Counted from the stretch's first letter, positions 25,408 through 34,605 are shown. The stretch: 46,331 nucleotides of DNA from an uncultured Legionella sp. (GCF_937871865.1 NZ_CALMPD010000189.1:1-46331), one strand, 5' to 3'. Translations and numbers: made by a program. Notes: a model not told the origin generated them from the sequence alone.

Positions 25408-25417
25408 TTGGCTCGAC

Positions 25418-25485
25418 CATTATCCTGAGGAGCTAGCGACGAAAGCTCTCCCTGGATTCAGGAGATCGCTAGGCTCAAGATGACG
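25418..25485. repeat. Degenerate palindromic intergenic element
   Basis: The arms CATTATCCTGAG...CTAGCGA...CTCTCC and, inverted, CGTCATCTTGAGCCTAGCGATCTCC are similar and face each other. The CGTCATCCTGAG... type of sequence is familiar from small dispersed palindromes in intracellular gammaproteobacteria. It lies between smrB and the next operon and could act as a 3'-end hairpin. Confidence 0.45.
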
Positions 25486-25669
25486 TACTGTTCTTAACTT
25501 TATGGCAGTGTATTGAGGTATATCCCGCGTGATAAACCTGCAACCCCGTAGAAAAATATCTGAATGTCAAAAATAAACAACGGATTATTGCTAGAAAATC
25601 CTACATTACTTGCGTTAAGCAACTAATCTGAGGATAATTCGTCAATTACAAAAATATGTTGAGTACCAT

Positions 25670-26086
25670 ATGGAACACTTAGGACAATTTATCACAAATC
25701 ACTGGGAGCTTTGGTTAGCTTTTATCACTATACTAGTATTAATATCTATAAATGAATTAATTACGCAGAAAAAGAAAGCCAAAGAACTTAATCCGCAAAC
25801 AGCTGTTGATCTGATCAATAATGAAAATGCAGTGGTATTCGATCTGCGCGATAAAGAGGTATTTAAAAATGGCCATATTATCGATTCCATTAATTGTACT
25901 GCAGACGATTTTGAACAAGCGAAAATGAACAAGTATAAAAATAAAAAAATTATTCTGGTTTGTGCTCGCGGCTTGCAATCTCCAGCAGTGGCTGCCAAAA
26001 TTACGGCCCTGGGTTACCAACCCATGGTACTTGGCGGTGGTATCGCTTCCTGGCAAAATGCCGATCTTCCTTTAGTTAAAAAATAA
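25670..26086 (+). CDS. Membrane-anchored rhodanese-domain protein (YibN-like)
   Basis: The 138-residue protein has an N-terminal membrane segment (about residues 14-30, LWLAFITILVLISI) and one rhodanese domain. The active-site loop is VCARGLQSP, with the catalytic Cys near residue 105 and the domain ending GGIASWQNADLP. Rhodaneses transfer sulfane sulfur; YibN in E. coli sits in the membrane upstream of grxC-secB-gpsA, the same order as here, and is linked to membrane protein insertion. The four genes are closely spaced and surely form one operon. Confidence 0.85.
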   Translation: MEHLGQFITNHWELWLAFITILVLISINELITQKKKAKELNPQTAVDLINNENAVVFDLRDKEVFKNGHIIDSINCTADDFEQAKMNKYKNKKIILVCARGLQSPAVAAKITALGYQPMVLGGGIASWQNADLPLVKK

Positions 26087-26097
26087 AGGTTAAATCC

Positions 26098-26352
26098 ATG
26101 AGTGAAGTAATCATGTACAGTACGGGCTATTGCCCCTATTGTATAAAAGCCAAAGAGTTATTAAATCGGAAAAATATTCCATTCACCGACATTCGGATTG
26201 ATATGCACCCCGAACGACGTGAAGAAATGATAATTAAAAGCGGTAGACATACCGTACCGCAAATATTCATTAACGGCCAAGCTATAGGAGGCTGTGATGA
26301 TTTACATGCCCTGGAACATCAGGGGAAATTGAACGAACTTTTAAAAGGATAA
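26098..26352 (+). CDS. grxC: Glutaredoxin 3
   Basis: GrxC reduces disulfides and mixed disulfides with glutathione in the cytoplasm. The 84-residue product contains the redox motif CPYC near residue 12, [14 protein letters not shown] with the cis-proline, and the GGCDD glutathione-site loop. Length is standard. It stands 11 bases after the rhodanese gene and seven before secB. Confidence 0.95.
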   Translation: MSEVIMYSTGYCPYCIKAKELLNRKNIPFTDIRIDMHPERREEMIIKSGRHTVPQIFINGQAIGGCDDLHALEHQGKLNELLKG

Positions 26353-26359
26353 GAATTTC

Positions 26360-26848
26360 ATGACTGACCAACCTAATACAGTACAATCAAATGAAGAAGC
26401 TCAATTCATGATTCAACGAATCTATGTGAAAGATTTATCCTACGAAACACCAAATACACCAGCAGTGTTTCAACAACAATGGGAACCTGAGCTTACTTTA
26501 GACTTGAATACTACCAGTACTAAACTGGAAGAAGGCGTGTTTGAAGTAGTCTTATCGGTTACGGCAACTGTCGCTAATCAAAAAACAACGGCATTCCTTG
26601 TTGAAGTAAAACAAGCCGGTATATTCACTATTCAAGGTGCAGCGACAAATCAACTGGATCATCTGCTGAATAGTTTTTGCCCTAGCATTTTATTCCCTTA
26701 TGCTCGTGAAGCAATTACATCACAAGTTATTCGTGGCAGCTTCCCGCAACTGGTTCTGGCCCCGATTAATTTTGATGCATTGTACATGCAACAACTTGAA
26801 GAAAAACAGAAAAAAGGTGAAGTAGTTGCTGACGAAACAACTCATTAA
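26360..26848 (+). CDS. secB: Export chaperone SecB
   Basis: SecB holds precursors unfolded for SecA and the Sec translocon. The 162-residue protein (155 in E. coli) shows the family core [17 protein letters not shown], the long beta strand [16 protein letters not shown], and the [18 protein letters not shown] segment (here [14 protein letters not shown]), which lines the SecA contact and tetramer face. The tail is slightly extended and acidic/basic. Third gene of the rhodanese-grxC-secB-gpsA operon. Confidence 0.96.
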   Translation: MTDQPNTVQSNEEAQFMIQRIYVKDLSYETPNTPAVFQQQWEPELTLDLNTTSTKLEEGVFEVVLSVTATVANQKTTAFLVEVKQAGIFTIQGAATNQLDHLLNSFCPSILFPYAREAITSQVIRGSFPQLVLAPINFDALYMQQLEEKQKKGEVVADETTH

Positions 26849-26851
26849 TCA

Positions 26852-27841
26852 ATGAAAACGCAAACTATTGCCATGTTAGGTGCCGGCTCTTGGGGCACCG
26901 CTGTTGCAATTCACCTGGCAAAAACAGGGCATCGCGTTTTGCTGTGGGGGCATAACCCACAGCATGTTTCATTAATGGCAACAAAACGCTCTAATTCTGC
27001 CTATCTTCCCGATGTGAATTTTCCTCAAACACTCATTCCAACAGCAGATTTGCAACAATGCATTAACGATGCGGATCATGTCATTATTGCTGTCCCATCG
27101 CATGCTTTTGCAGAACTGTTAGCAAAAATAAAACCCAAGCCCAAAGGATTAACCTGGCTTACCAAGGGAGTTGATCCAGTCAGTCATCATTTACTCAGTG
27201 AACTGGTCGCGAAGCGCTTTGGCGCTGATTTTCCTGTTGCAGTAGTATCTGGCCCTTCTTTTGCCAAAGAAGTTGCCAAGTTCTTGCCTACGGCATTAAC
27301 TTTGGCCAGCAATAATCCAGATTACCAAAAAAGCACTCACCGTTTATTCCATCATGATAATGTTCGTGTCTATTTAAGTGAGGATCTCATTGGTGTACAG
27401 CTTTGCGGCGCGGTGAAGAATATTTTAGCAATCGCCTGTGGAATAAGTGATGGCCTGGGCTATGGCTCGAATGCCAAAGCAGCATTAATTACCCGGGGAC
27501 TCGCTGAAATGAGTCGCTTAGGCTTAAGCCTTGGAGCTCGTCAAGATACCTTCCTGGGGTTAGCGGGCGTAGGAGATTTGGTATTAACCTGTACTGATAA
27601 CCAATCCCGAAACAGACGATTTGGTCTATTATTAGGAGATAATATCTCGATAACAGAAGCAGAACAACAAGTTGGGCAAGTAGTGGAAGGAAAACATAAT
27701 GCAGCACAAATTTGTGCAATTGCAAAAAAACATAAAATAGAAATGCCAATTTGTGAACAAATAAATGCTTTGTTAGAAAACAAAATCACTGCCAGACAAG
27801 CAGTAATCAATTTAATGAGCCGTCCAGCAAAGGAAGAATAG
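26852..27841 (+). CDS. gpsA: Glycerol-3-phosphate dehydrogenase [NAD(P)+]
   Basis: GpsA makes sn-glycerol-3-phosphate from dihydroxyacetone phosphate for phospholipid synthesis. The 329-residue product has the dinucleotide fold GAGSWGTAVAIHLA at the start, AVPSHAF, GPSFAKEVA and the catalytic Lys in CGAVKNILAIACGI, followed by RGLAEMSRLG and AGVGDLVLTCT. It starts three bases after secB, with a weak ribosome site, so translation is probably coupled. Confidence 0.96.
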   Translation: MKTQTIAMLGAGSWGTAVAIHLAKTGHRVLLWGHNPQHVSLMATKRSNSAYLPDVNFPQTLIPTADLQQCINDADHVIIAVPSHAFAELLAKIKPKPKGLTWLTKGVDPVSHHLLSELVAKRFGADFPVAVVSGPSFAKEVAKFLPTALTLASNNPDYQKSTHRLFHHDNVRVYLSEDLIGVQLCGAVKNILAIACGISDGLGYGSNAKAALITRGLAEMSRLGLSLGARQDTFLGLAGVGDLVLTCTDNQSRNRRFGLLLGDNISITEAEQQVGQVVEGKHNAAQICAIAKKHKIEMPICEQINALLENKITARQAVINLMSRPAKEE

Positions 27842-27968
27842 TAGTAACATCTCAATAACTTGAGGAATTGTTCATATTCCAACATAGGAAACAAGAGTTT
27901 TCAGACTTATTGGGACGTTACGAATAATAAGTTGCTTTTCAAACTTAAATGCTTATGAGGTATGGTAT

Positions 27969-28667
27969 ATGAAAAATCTGGTAACCGAGGGATACATTAT
28001 CTGGCTCAAAAAATTCAGAGAGTCGAATGCACGCAACACCTCATGTGTTCAAATATCAACGAATCTCATTGCTGAATTAAAAAAGATTGAATCAATTGAG
28101 CAACTTAAATCTTTAATGGCAAGCTATCTCACCGAACCCAACGAAGATTCGATTCACCAATATATCCCACCAAGCTTTTATCAGAAGCTCTCTGAATGGC
28201 AAGTTGCTGTAACCGAATTGGAACGCTCGCGAGATAAAGTACGAAGCATTCTAGAAGTGTTCGATCCAACACAACAGAATTTTTTAGTCCAACTGCTTAG
28301 CGAAATATTGGAACATAAGACGGCACCGTTACATTTTCGTACAGCAAGTATTTTAGGAGTCCTCAGTAAAGAACCGTTTTCTGAGTTAGTCGACTACCTA
28401 TCCACCTTACCTTATGCACCTTATCCGACCGAGGCAAATCCAGGTGACTTTGCCGCGATAACTCCTATAAATGACTATCACCAAGCCAGTCTTATCATGC
28501 TGAACAATCTGGCGGCGTCATCCAGCTTACATCAATACTGGGGTGCAGGGAATGGATTATTACAATCGTCTCTATTGATCTATAAGGACATGCAGACAAA
28601 GGAAATCAACTTGGATGATGAGGATGATTTTGTCCCGCCAGAAAATAATGGATGCACTATTCTGTAG
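27969..28667 (+). CDS. Candidate prenylated Dot/Icm effector with C-terminal CaaX box
   Basis: The 232-residue protein matches no family I know. It is helical, without signal peptide or membrane segment. Its last residues are DDEDDFVPPENNGCTIL: C229-T-I-L at the very end fits the CaaX rule for host prenyltransferases (Leu at X favours geranylgeranylation), and the preceding acidic stretch resembles the E-block translocation signal of Dot/Icm effectors. Several Legionella effectors, such as AnkB, use a CaaX box to attach to host membranes. A GAGG site nine bases upstream supports the ATG. It follows gpsA by 127 bases. Effector status is an inference from the tail alone. Confidence 0.6.
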   Translation: MKNLVTEGYIIWLKKFRESNARNTSCVQISTNLIAELKKIESIEQLKSLMASYLTEPNEDSIHQYIPPSFYQKLSEWQVAVTELERSRDKVRSILEVFDPTQQNFLVQLLSEILEHKTAPLHFRTASILGVLSKEPFSELVDYLSTLPYAPYPTEANPGDFAAITPINDYHQASLIMLNNLAASSSLHQYWGAGNGLLQSSLLIYKDMQTKEINLDDEDDFVPPENNGCTIL

Positions 28668-28680
28668 TGAACAGTACACA

Positions 28681-28705
28681 TGATGCGCTCTATCAGAGCG
28701 CATCA
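28681..28705. terminator. Convergent hairpin between the CaaX gene and murI
   Basis: TGATGCGCTCT and AGAGCGCATCA form a perfect 11-bp stem with a three-base loop. It touches the murI stop codon and lies 14 bases after the upstream stop. No T-run follows. Confidence 0.55.
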
Positions 28706-29521
28706 TCAACTCCTGGCGTCAACCAACTCGATGTCTTCAATAAATAATTGCTCACCAAGAAATATTTCACCGACTTTCTGAAAGCGATTAACCGAATCAG
28801 TTACCAAATAATTGGCTTTAGGTGAACGAGTTAACTCATCATTCAGCAAATCCTTATGTCGCAATAATTCATGTAATGACAAAGCAGTTGCTTGAGCTGA
28901 GTCTACGATGGCAACACCTTCAGGTAAGATCCTGGATAACAGAGGCTTAAAGACAGGAAAATGGGTGCAGCCTAAAAGCACTGCATCTTCATCGGAAAAA
29001 TCATCCAGATAATGTTTTAAGGCTTCCCGAGCGACCAAATTATCGACCATCCCCTCTTCGGCCAAGGCAACCAATACACTGCAGGCTCGTGTATTAATTA
29101 CAGCCTCGGGAAGATTTTTTACAATCAGCTGCTGATAAGCCTTAGAAGCAATAGTAGTTTCAGTTGCCAAAACAACAATACGATTGTTTTTGGTTGCGGC
29201 TACCGCAGCAGCCGCTCCTGGAGCCACCACACCGAGTACAGGGATGTCTGTCAGCATGCTTTGCAAATGAGGCAAAGCAGCTGTGGTTGCAGTATTACAG
29301 GCAACAACCAGGGCTTTAATACGTCGTTCCACTAAAATTCTCGCCATTTGCATGGCGTATTGCTTCACCGTATCAGGACTCTTGGTACCATAAGGAAGTC
29401 TGGCTGTGTCACCTAAATAAATAAACGATTCTTGTGGTAAATTGGCTCGTAACGCTTTTAAAACGGTCAATCCCCCCATGCCCGAATCAAATACACCAAT
29501 AGCCAATTGTTTAGAGTTCAA
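28706..29521 (-). CDS. murI: Glutamate racemase
   Basis: MurI interconverts L- and D-glutamate, supplying D-Glu for peptidoglycan. The 271-residue product has the two catalytic cysteines in VACNTATT (C75) and LGCTHFP (C185), the N-terminal GVFDSGMGGLTVLKAL and the LGDTARLPYG loop. Length is normal. It is downstream of the giant effector gene on the same strand, 34 bases away, but has no functional tie to it that can be seen. Confidence 0.95.
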   Translation of the reverse strand: MNSKQLAIGVFDSGMGGLTVLKALRANLPQESFIYLGDTARLPYGTKSPDTVKQYAMQMARILVERRIKALVVACNTATTAALPHLQSMLTDIPVLGVVAPGAAAAVAATKNNRIVVLATETTIASKAYQQLIVKNLPEAVINTRACSVLVALAEEGMVDNLVAREALKHYLDDFSDEDAVLLGCTHFPVFKPLLSRILPEGVAIVDSAQATALSLHELLRHKDLLNDELTRSPKANYLVTDSVNRFQKVGEIFLGEQLFIEDIELVDARS

Positions 29522-29555
29522 TTAAAATACTCCTTTTTTGTTATTCTTAATCCTA

Positions 29556-32500
29556 TCATGCATTATTTGGTCCTGTATTCCTTACTACTGGCTCTTCAGC
29601 ATCTTTAGTTTCATTGACTTGTTTCCGAAGTTCCTTATTATTCTTTTTAAGCGCAGCTGCGGCTTCCATGGCTTGCGGATCGACCTTACTCCTTTGCTCA
29701 AACTGACCCATTTTCGCCTTACTCATTTCATTTACGACGGCACTTTTTCTATCCACTTCGGATTGATGCGCAAGACTATTCATTTCGTAATATAACGACA
29801 GATTATGAAAGTCTCGTTTAAATCCAAAAATTGACGATTTTCTTTCCTTAGCAGGATCAAACTGATTATCACCAAATCGGTCCAGTTTGATTGCCTCTTC
29901 GCTAAATTTCAAATGAGGATTTTTTTCACCGAGAATAATTAAAGCAGTCCATAAATGACGCATTTCTTCTTCATTTGATCCGTATAAACATAATGGTTTT
30001 TCTTTGGTTGGCGGCCCGTCCAGGAGTGCTAGTGCTTCGGCAGCAACAGTCAAAGCGAATTTAATTCGCTCTTGCCTCAGCTTTGCATCTGCTGGTGAGT
30101 TGGCTGCTGGAACAGGAATAGTTTGCTTGGGAAACTCGCGAACTTCAACTTTCGCACCTGGAGTTTTATTTATCTTCTCCCCTTCCACAGTAACTGGAGT
30201 AGGAGGCGAGCGATCAATAGTGTAGCGGCCAACAGTCTCATAGGATTTAGTGACTCCATCGTCTTTATAGTCCGTACGCACTACGTCTACAGCCTCAATT
30301 TGTCCCTCAGGTACAACATGTCCTGACAGCTTAAATTGTTGATTACTGGCACTTTCATCCACCTCTGTAGCTATAGCACTACCTGGAATAGTCGTAGGAG
30401 CAGAAGATGTGTAGCTTAACTCAGCAAGTCCTTCTCGGGTAACAAATTTACGAGTCACTCCTTCGGCGTGAAATACATAGGCCTTTTTATTATCCGCAGC
30501 ATCATTGATTGCAGAGAGAATACCATTAGTACCAGATAATTTATTTTGTATTCTTTCATAAAATCGTAAATCAGATTTAATTGCGGCCAATTCCTCAACT
30601 AATTTTTCGTTTACTTCGGTTAATTTATCTTTATCCGCTTGAGACAAGCCGGGATCTAAAGAACCACGCAAATTGAAAAAATTCTCCAATTTGCTCTGAT
30701 TCCGCTTTAATTGTTCCACAATAGCGTCACAATCATCTGACAGGGATTGATATTTATCCTTCATTTCCACAGCTTTAAGGCGTGCCTCACCTCTAAATGT
30801 AGGATTATATAAGTAATTGGGTTCAATTTTGTCTATAAACTTAAAGTGCTTCTTGCTGTCGGTTGATACTTCACGACTTTTTTGTACTGCATCAATTTCT
30901 TGATGAATAGCGGTTATCCCTTCATTTACTACTCGGGAAGAGTTACTCAGCACTTTCCTATTAATAGCGTTGACTTTTAAATCATAAAACATTGTACTGG
31001 ATAATTGAGAGGATAATTGAGCAATGAATCTGGCCCGCAACGCTGTAGTTGGAGCAACTCCCTCAATAAACTCCTTATATGTTTTCGCTGTTTTAAACTT
31101 ATCTTTTATAGCTTGAGGATCCAGAGCACTCTCTTTGTTCAGCGTTAGAAAGACGCCCAATAATTTTTTATTTGGGTCGTTATCAGGAAGCAAGATAAAT
31201 GCAGGCAATAAAGCCAGATTATGAGTATTTTGTTTTATAATTCCATCTCTGAGCGATGTATCGGCTTTAAACGCCAGCCCATTATTATTCAAACCAAAAG
31301 CTTCATAAAAAAGTCCTGCATCTACAGGCCCACAGTGTGGTCTGATTTTATCAATTAATGCTTTATAATTGGCAGGATCTTTAAGATCAGTAGCGGCCAT
31401 GGCCATAGCAGATTCACGTAACTCTTTGTTAATCTCTTTTATCCGCGCAGGAGCTAAATTGATTGCAGGTTTAAAATTAACTAAAATTTTCGCCACTGTT
31501 GCATTTTGAATTTGTTGAAAAACAGCCAGGCTTTTATTTTCCGCCACGACCGTATCCAGCCCTGGAGTACCTTTTCCTAAATAAGTCTGCAGTGAATTAA
31601 CGTCTGTTGCATTGAGCACATGATAATGATGAATTGGATCTGCTAGCAGGCTTCGTTGTTTCTCTACAGGTAAATTGGCGAACACTTTGGCCAATTGCGT
31701 ATGTGGTTTAGCACCCAACTGGGATATCAAATTAAGCTGACATTCAAATAAATGAGAACGAACCCATTGTTTCATCTCTTTTAAATCTGATTCATTAATC
31801 CAATCAACAGAAGTAACTCCAGCCGTAGTAAGCACCCGTCTAAATTGATCTAGATCTGCTGCTTTATCCAGGTTATTCAGTGCATCAAGGCCATTTATCT
31901 GATTGCTAATATGGCTTTGTAACAGCGCTTTTTTCATTGCTGCAAGATTACCGATGACTGCGTGATCAACATACGGATGATCACCTACACCTGCCATTGC
32001 TTTTAATTTTACTTTAAAATCATTCTCATTAGTGGCATTAAGAGCAGGAAGTACGTTTTCTTCGGTATGTGCTAAATGCGCTTGTAAATAACGAGCGCCG
32101 AGAACACCCTTAGCCCAATCTACCTGTTGTATGTCCATATACATTTTTACGTTAGGAGGTAATCCGTCATAAAAATCTTGCGCATTCTCCTCCAGTAATG
32201 AATTTTTTTTCAATAAAATATCTGAAGTAAGTGACTCGACATGAGTTGTAAATGCCGCTTTACCTTCCGTCTGTTTCAACACGGTCATGCGTTGCTTTAA
32301 GGTCGTTTTTACTTCATCGCTCAATGGGTGAGTTATTTTATCGTTTAGCTCTTGAGGATAACCTAAATTATTTGCCGCAGCTTCCAGAATAGGTTTATCA
32401 GTTGCAGTAAGTAGCTGAACTAAAAAAGCCTTATTTTCGTTATTCTCTATTAATCTGGATAATAAAAGATCTCTGGATTGCATTTGGATTTCATCAACGG

Positions 32501-32987
32501 CAGCATTAGATAAAATATTGGTTGTTTTATTACTGGGTGGAGGTGGAGGCTGTATTGAAGGATCAGGTACTTCATCCGCTCTCCAGCCATGCGATCCCTG
32601 AAGAGTACCCAATTCAGGTTTTGAAGCCAGGTAAGCCCGACATTCATCCTGATTATTAGAGAGGATGTTAATCAAAACGTCATCCTTAACATCTTTTAAT
32701 CCTAATAATACCCGTTGTTCAGCTGCCGCCTGACGCAGACCAAGCACTCCGCTTGGAGAAAGAAGCTTCCTGCTATCAGTATAAAAATCATCGCCATCAG
32801 TTACTGTTAAATCAGGAAATAATTCCCAAAAAGCCTTGTTAGTAATAATTGCTAGCCTGACTTGAGATGTATCTTTAGAATCAGCTTTTAGCAAATCATC
32901 TAAAGCCTTTTCACGAACCGCAGGATCCACTGTCATCAATATATCTTTGTTAGCAAGTGCAGCTTTAAGCGCCTGATTCTTTGGCAT
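29556..32987 (-). CDS. ceg28: Large Ceg28-like effector candidate
   Basis: The 1143-residue protein has no enzymatic domain I can identify. It is helical, with a segment near the N-terminus (LANKDILMTVDPAVREKALDD followed by an AIITNKAFWELFP-type unit) that resembles short repeats found in other large Legionella effectors. A poly-proline stretch lies near residue 145, there is a coiled-coil section around residues 680-800, and the tail is polar and charged. Position beside murI and dapA fits Ceg28, a reported Dot/Icm substrate of L. pneumophila; this name rests on recall of locus order, not on a search. The ATG is preceded by CGGAG at seven bases. A possible PmrA box lies 43-62 bases upstream. 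Confidence 0.6.
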   Translation of the reverse strand: MPKNQALKAALANKDILMTVDPAVREKALDDLLKADSKDTSQVRLAIITNKAFWELFPDLTVTDGDDFYTDSRKLLSPSGVLGLRQAAAEQRVLLGLKDVKDDVLINILSNNQDECRAYLASKPELGTLQGSHGWRADEVPDPSIQPPPPPSNKTTNILSNAAVDEIQMQSRDLLLSRLIENNENKAFLVQLLTATDKPILEAAANNLGYPQELNDKITHPLSDEVKTTLKQRMTVLKQTEGKAAFTTHVESLTSDILLKKNSLLEENAQDFYDGLPPNVKMYMDIQQVDWAKGVLGARYLQAHLAHTEENVLPALNATNENDFKVKLKAMAGVGDHPYVDHAVIGNLAAMKKALLQSHISNQINGLDALNNLDKAADLDQFRRVLTTAGVTSVDWINESDLKEMKQWVRSHLFECQLNLISQLGAKPHTQLAKVFANLPVEKQRSLLADPIHHYHVLNATDVNSLQTYLGKGTPGLDTVVAENKSLAVFQQIQNATVAKILVNFKPAINLAPARIKEINKELRESAMAMAATDLKDPANYKALIDKIRPHCGPVDAGLFYEAFGLNNNGLAFKADTSLRDGIIKQNTHNLALLPAFILLPDNDPNKKLLGVFLTLNKESALDPQAIKDKFKTAKTYKEFIEGVAPTTALRARFIAQLSSQLSSTMFYDLKVNAINRKVLSNSSRVVNEGITAIHQEIDAVQKSREVSTDSKKHFKFIDKIEPNYLYNPTFRGEARLKAVEMKDKYQSLSDDCDAIVEQLKRNQSKLENFFNLRGSLDPGLSQADKDKLTEVNEKLVEELAAIKSDLRFYERIQNKLSGTNGILSAINDAADNKKAYVFHAEGVTRKFVTREGLAELSYTSSAPTTIPGSAIATEVDESASNQQFKLSGHVVPEGQIEAVDVVRTDYKDDGVTKSYETVGRYTIDRSPPTPVTVEGEKINKTPGAKVEVREFPKQTIPVPAANSPADAKLRQERIKFALTVAAEALALLDGPPTKEKPLCLYGSNEEEMRHLWTALIILGEKNPHLKFSEEAIKLDRFGDNQFDPAKERKSSIFGFKRDFHNLSLYYEMNSLAHQSEVDRKSAVVNEMSKAKMGQFEQRSKVDPQAMEAAAALKKNNKELRKQVNETKDAEEPVVRNTGPNNA

Positions 32988-33029
32988 AGATATACTCCGA
33001 GAATTTTTATTTATTCATTTTAAGCGTAA

Positions 33030-33049
33030 ATTATTAAATTAACCTTAAA
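33030..33049 (-). promoter_or_regulatory. Possible PmrA box upstream of the Ceg28-like gene
   Basis: On the minus strand, TTTAAGGTT-AA-TTTAATAAT forms two half-sites 11 bases apart, similar to the tandem cTTAATatT pattern recognised by the PmrA regulator in Legionella. The match is partial and the region is AT-rich, so chance is possible. Confidence 0.4.
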
Positions 33050-33140
33050 TTTTGTATCTATTTATTTCATCTGGCTTGAATAGATCAAAACTTAACGCTA
33101 ACTTTATTAGTAGAAGTATAGCAAGTTTAAGGGCAATTGG

Positions 33141-33443
33141 ATGACAATAAAAATAATACTGGCAGGAATGATTCTAGCCAACTTTGCTTATGCTCAGGGC
33201 TGCATTCAGGGTGAAAAACCCTCACAGCCTCGCTATGTGTGTTTCGATGGCAGAACCTTAGAACCCACCGAAACAGGATTCGTATGGAACGCAAAGCGCG
33301 GTTGCTTTATAAGCTCCGTTCCCTGCTGCAATTATAATGCAATTCATTATGCCTTCTATCCTAATCCCGCAAAAATAGGAGAAGCATTTGCTCGTTGCAG
33401 ACATGATTATCCTTTCCAGCTGGGGCAAATGCAGACTCATTAG
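33141..33443 (+). CDS. Small secreted Cys-rich protein
   Basis: The 100-residue product starts with a signal peptide (MTIKIILAGMILANFAYAQG; likely cut after AYA) and the mature part has six cysteines, with a CC pair in SSVPCCNYN. No family is recognised. Disulfide-bonded periplasmic or secreted localisation is likely. AAGGG lies upstream of the ATG. It lies upstream of and reads toward the TTL-like gene, which suggests a shared transcript. Confidence 0.65.
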   Translation: MTIKIILAGMILANFAYAQGCIQGEKPSQPRYVCFDGRTLEPTETGFVWNAKRGCFISSVPCCNYNAIHYAFYPNPAKIGEAFARCRHDYPFQLGQMQTH

Positions 33444-33450
33444 GAGATGC

Positions 33451-33594
33451 ATGAGAAAATCAATAGCCCCCAATAGTTGCTTATTTAACCTGTTTATGAT
33501 TATGCTAGATAACAAGAATACAGATGATAGACGTACTACTCCCGCATCGTATTTAACTGTATCTTACTGCACTATGATTGCTTCAACTAATTAA
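33451..33594 (+). CDS. Possible 47-residue leader protein before the TTL-like gene
   Basis: This short frame begins MRKSIAPNSCLFNLFMIML. It has a good AGGAG five bases before its ATG and ends with TAA two bases before the ATG of the TTL-like gene, which itself lacks a Shine-Dalgarno. That layout suggests translational coupling. No homolog is recognised and the composition is unremarkable, so it may only serve as a coupling leader. Confidence 0.4.
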   Translation: MRKSIAPNSCLFNLFMIMLDNKNTDDRRTTPASYLTVSYCTMIASTN

Positions 33595-33596
33595 CA

Positions 33597-34547
33597 ATGA
33601 AAAAATTTCATTTACAAGAAAATAAGTCACCAACACATTTTAACTTGGTGCGGATCTTAAAAGAACACGGATGGCAATCAAGCAATTCAGCAACAGATAC
33701 ATTATTCAATGAATCATGGCTGGAATTCTCCCCGATAATCAGCAATACATTAGAATATAAACATCTGCTTGCTTCTTTTTTACAAACGAACCAATTAGCT
33801 CATTTAATGCCAGAAACCTTCTTTATTGACGACAATATTTGGCCTGCTGTACTGGAAACGCTTGAAGCATCATTCTCTATCGATACACCATGGATATTAA
33901 AGCCTTCCATGTTAAACAATGGGCAACATATTCACATATTTTCTGATTTAAATGCCATTAAAGCACATTTTAGCTCTCCTCATCGAATGGGAGGACCTCA
34001 AGTGCTGCAACGTTATATTGATAAACCACAATTAATTACAGGCCCCATAGCAGGCCATAAATTTTCTATACGTCAATTGGTTGTTTTATCTACTCACACA
34101 GACTCAGTTCTCTTTCCCAATGGCTATTTGAATATCGCCTTAAAGCCTTACTCATATGGAAACTATGATCTGTTAGCCGCTCATTTAACCAATGAACATC
34201 TTGATGAGCAACGGATTAATGTAGTTCAACGTTTATCCAATGAAATGAAAATTTATCAACCCCATAAAGAGAAAATTATTGCTCTATGCAAACTCATGGT
34301 AATGACTTTAAAAAAACAATTTACAACTCTTTGGAACGATAACGTGCCTCGTTTTTCCTGTTTTGGGTTCGATTTTATGGTAGACGCTTTTGATGAAAAA
34401 ATTTGGTTATTGGAGGTGAATCATGGCCCCTGTTTTCCTATAGAGGAAGAACATCCGCTATTTTATACGCTATACCAGCCATTTTGGGAGCAAGTATACA
34501 AGCATTTTATTGAAGAACTGCCCTCTGACTTTATCATACTTGGCTGA
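33597..34547 (+). CDS. Tubulin-tyrosine-ligase (TTL) family ATP-grasp protein
   Basis: The 316-residue protein aligns over most of its length with eukaryotic TTL, which adds tyrosine to the C-terminus of alpha-tubulin. Visible matches: WILKPS with the ATP-binding K102, VLQRYIDKPQLI, KFSIRQLVVL with R159, HLTNEH (196-201), CFGFDFMVD with the metal-binding D259, and WLLEVNHGP with E273 and N275. The catalytic set of an ATP-grasp ligase is therefore complete. In the strand where animal TTL has REGVLR this protein has PNGYLN, so substrate contacts differ. It is shorter than human TTL (377). No signal peptide is present. It meets a DUF1704 peptidase gene tail to tail 58 bases away. Transfer from a eukaryotic host is plausible. 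The substrate (host tubulin or a bacterial peptide) is unknown. Confidence 0.85.
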   Translation: MKKFHLQENKSPTHFNLVRILKEHGWQSSNSATDTLFNESWLEFSPIISNTLEYKHLLASFLQTNQLAHLMPETFFIDDNIWPAVLETLEASFSIDTPWILKPSMLNNGQHIHIFSDLNAIKAHFSSPHRMGGPQVLQRYIDKPQLITGPIAGHKFSIRQLVVLSTHTDSVLFPNGYLNIALKPYSYGNYDLLAAHLTNEHLDEQRINVVQRLSNEMKIYQPHKEKIIALCKLMVMTLKKQFTTLWNDNVPRFSCFGFDFMVDAFDEKIWLLEVNHGPCFPIEEEHPLFYTLYQPFWEQVYKHFIEELPSDFIILG

Positions 34548-34559
34548 AAGGCCCTATCC

Positions 34560-34599
34560 CCCTACATCCCATGCCTTGTGCAGAAAATGTAGGGATTTT
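34560..34599 (+). terminator. Weak terminator between TTL-like and DUF1704 genes
   Basis: CCCTACAT (34560-34567) pairs with ATGTAGGG (34587-34594), followed by ATTTTA. The loop is long (19 bases). It probably separates the two convergent transcripts. Confidence 0.4.
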
Positions 34600-34605
34600 A
34601 AAGCA

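Noticed and set aside
27541..27894. 117-codon minus-strand frame opposite gpsA
   Set aside because: Antisense to gpsA; no start signals and no family features.
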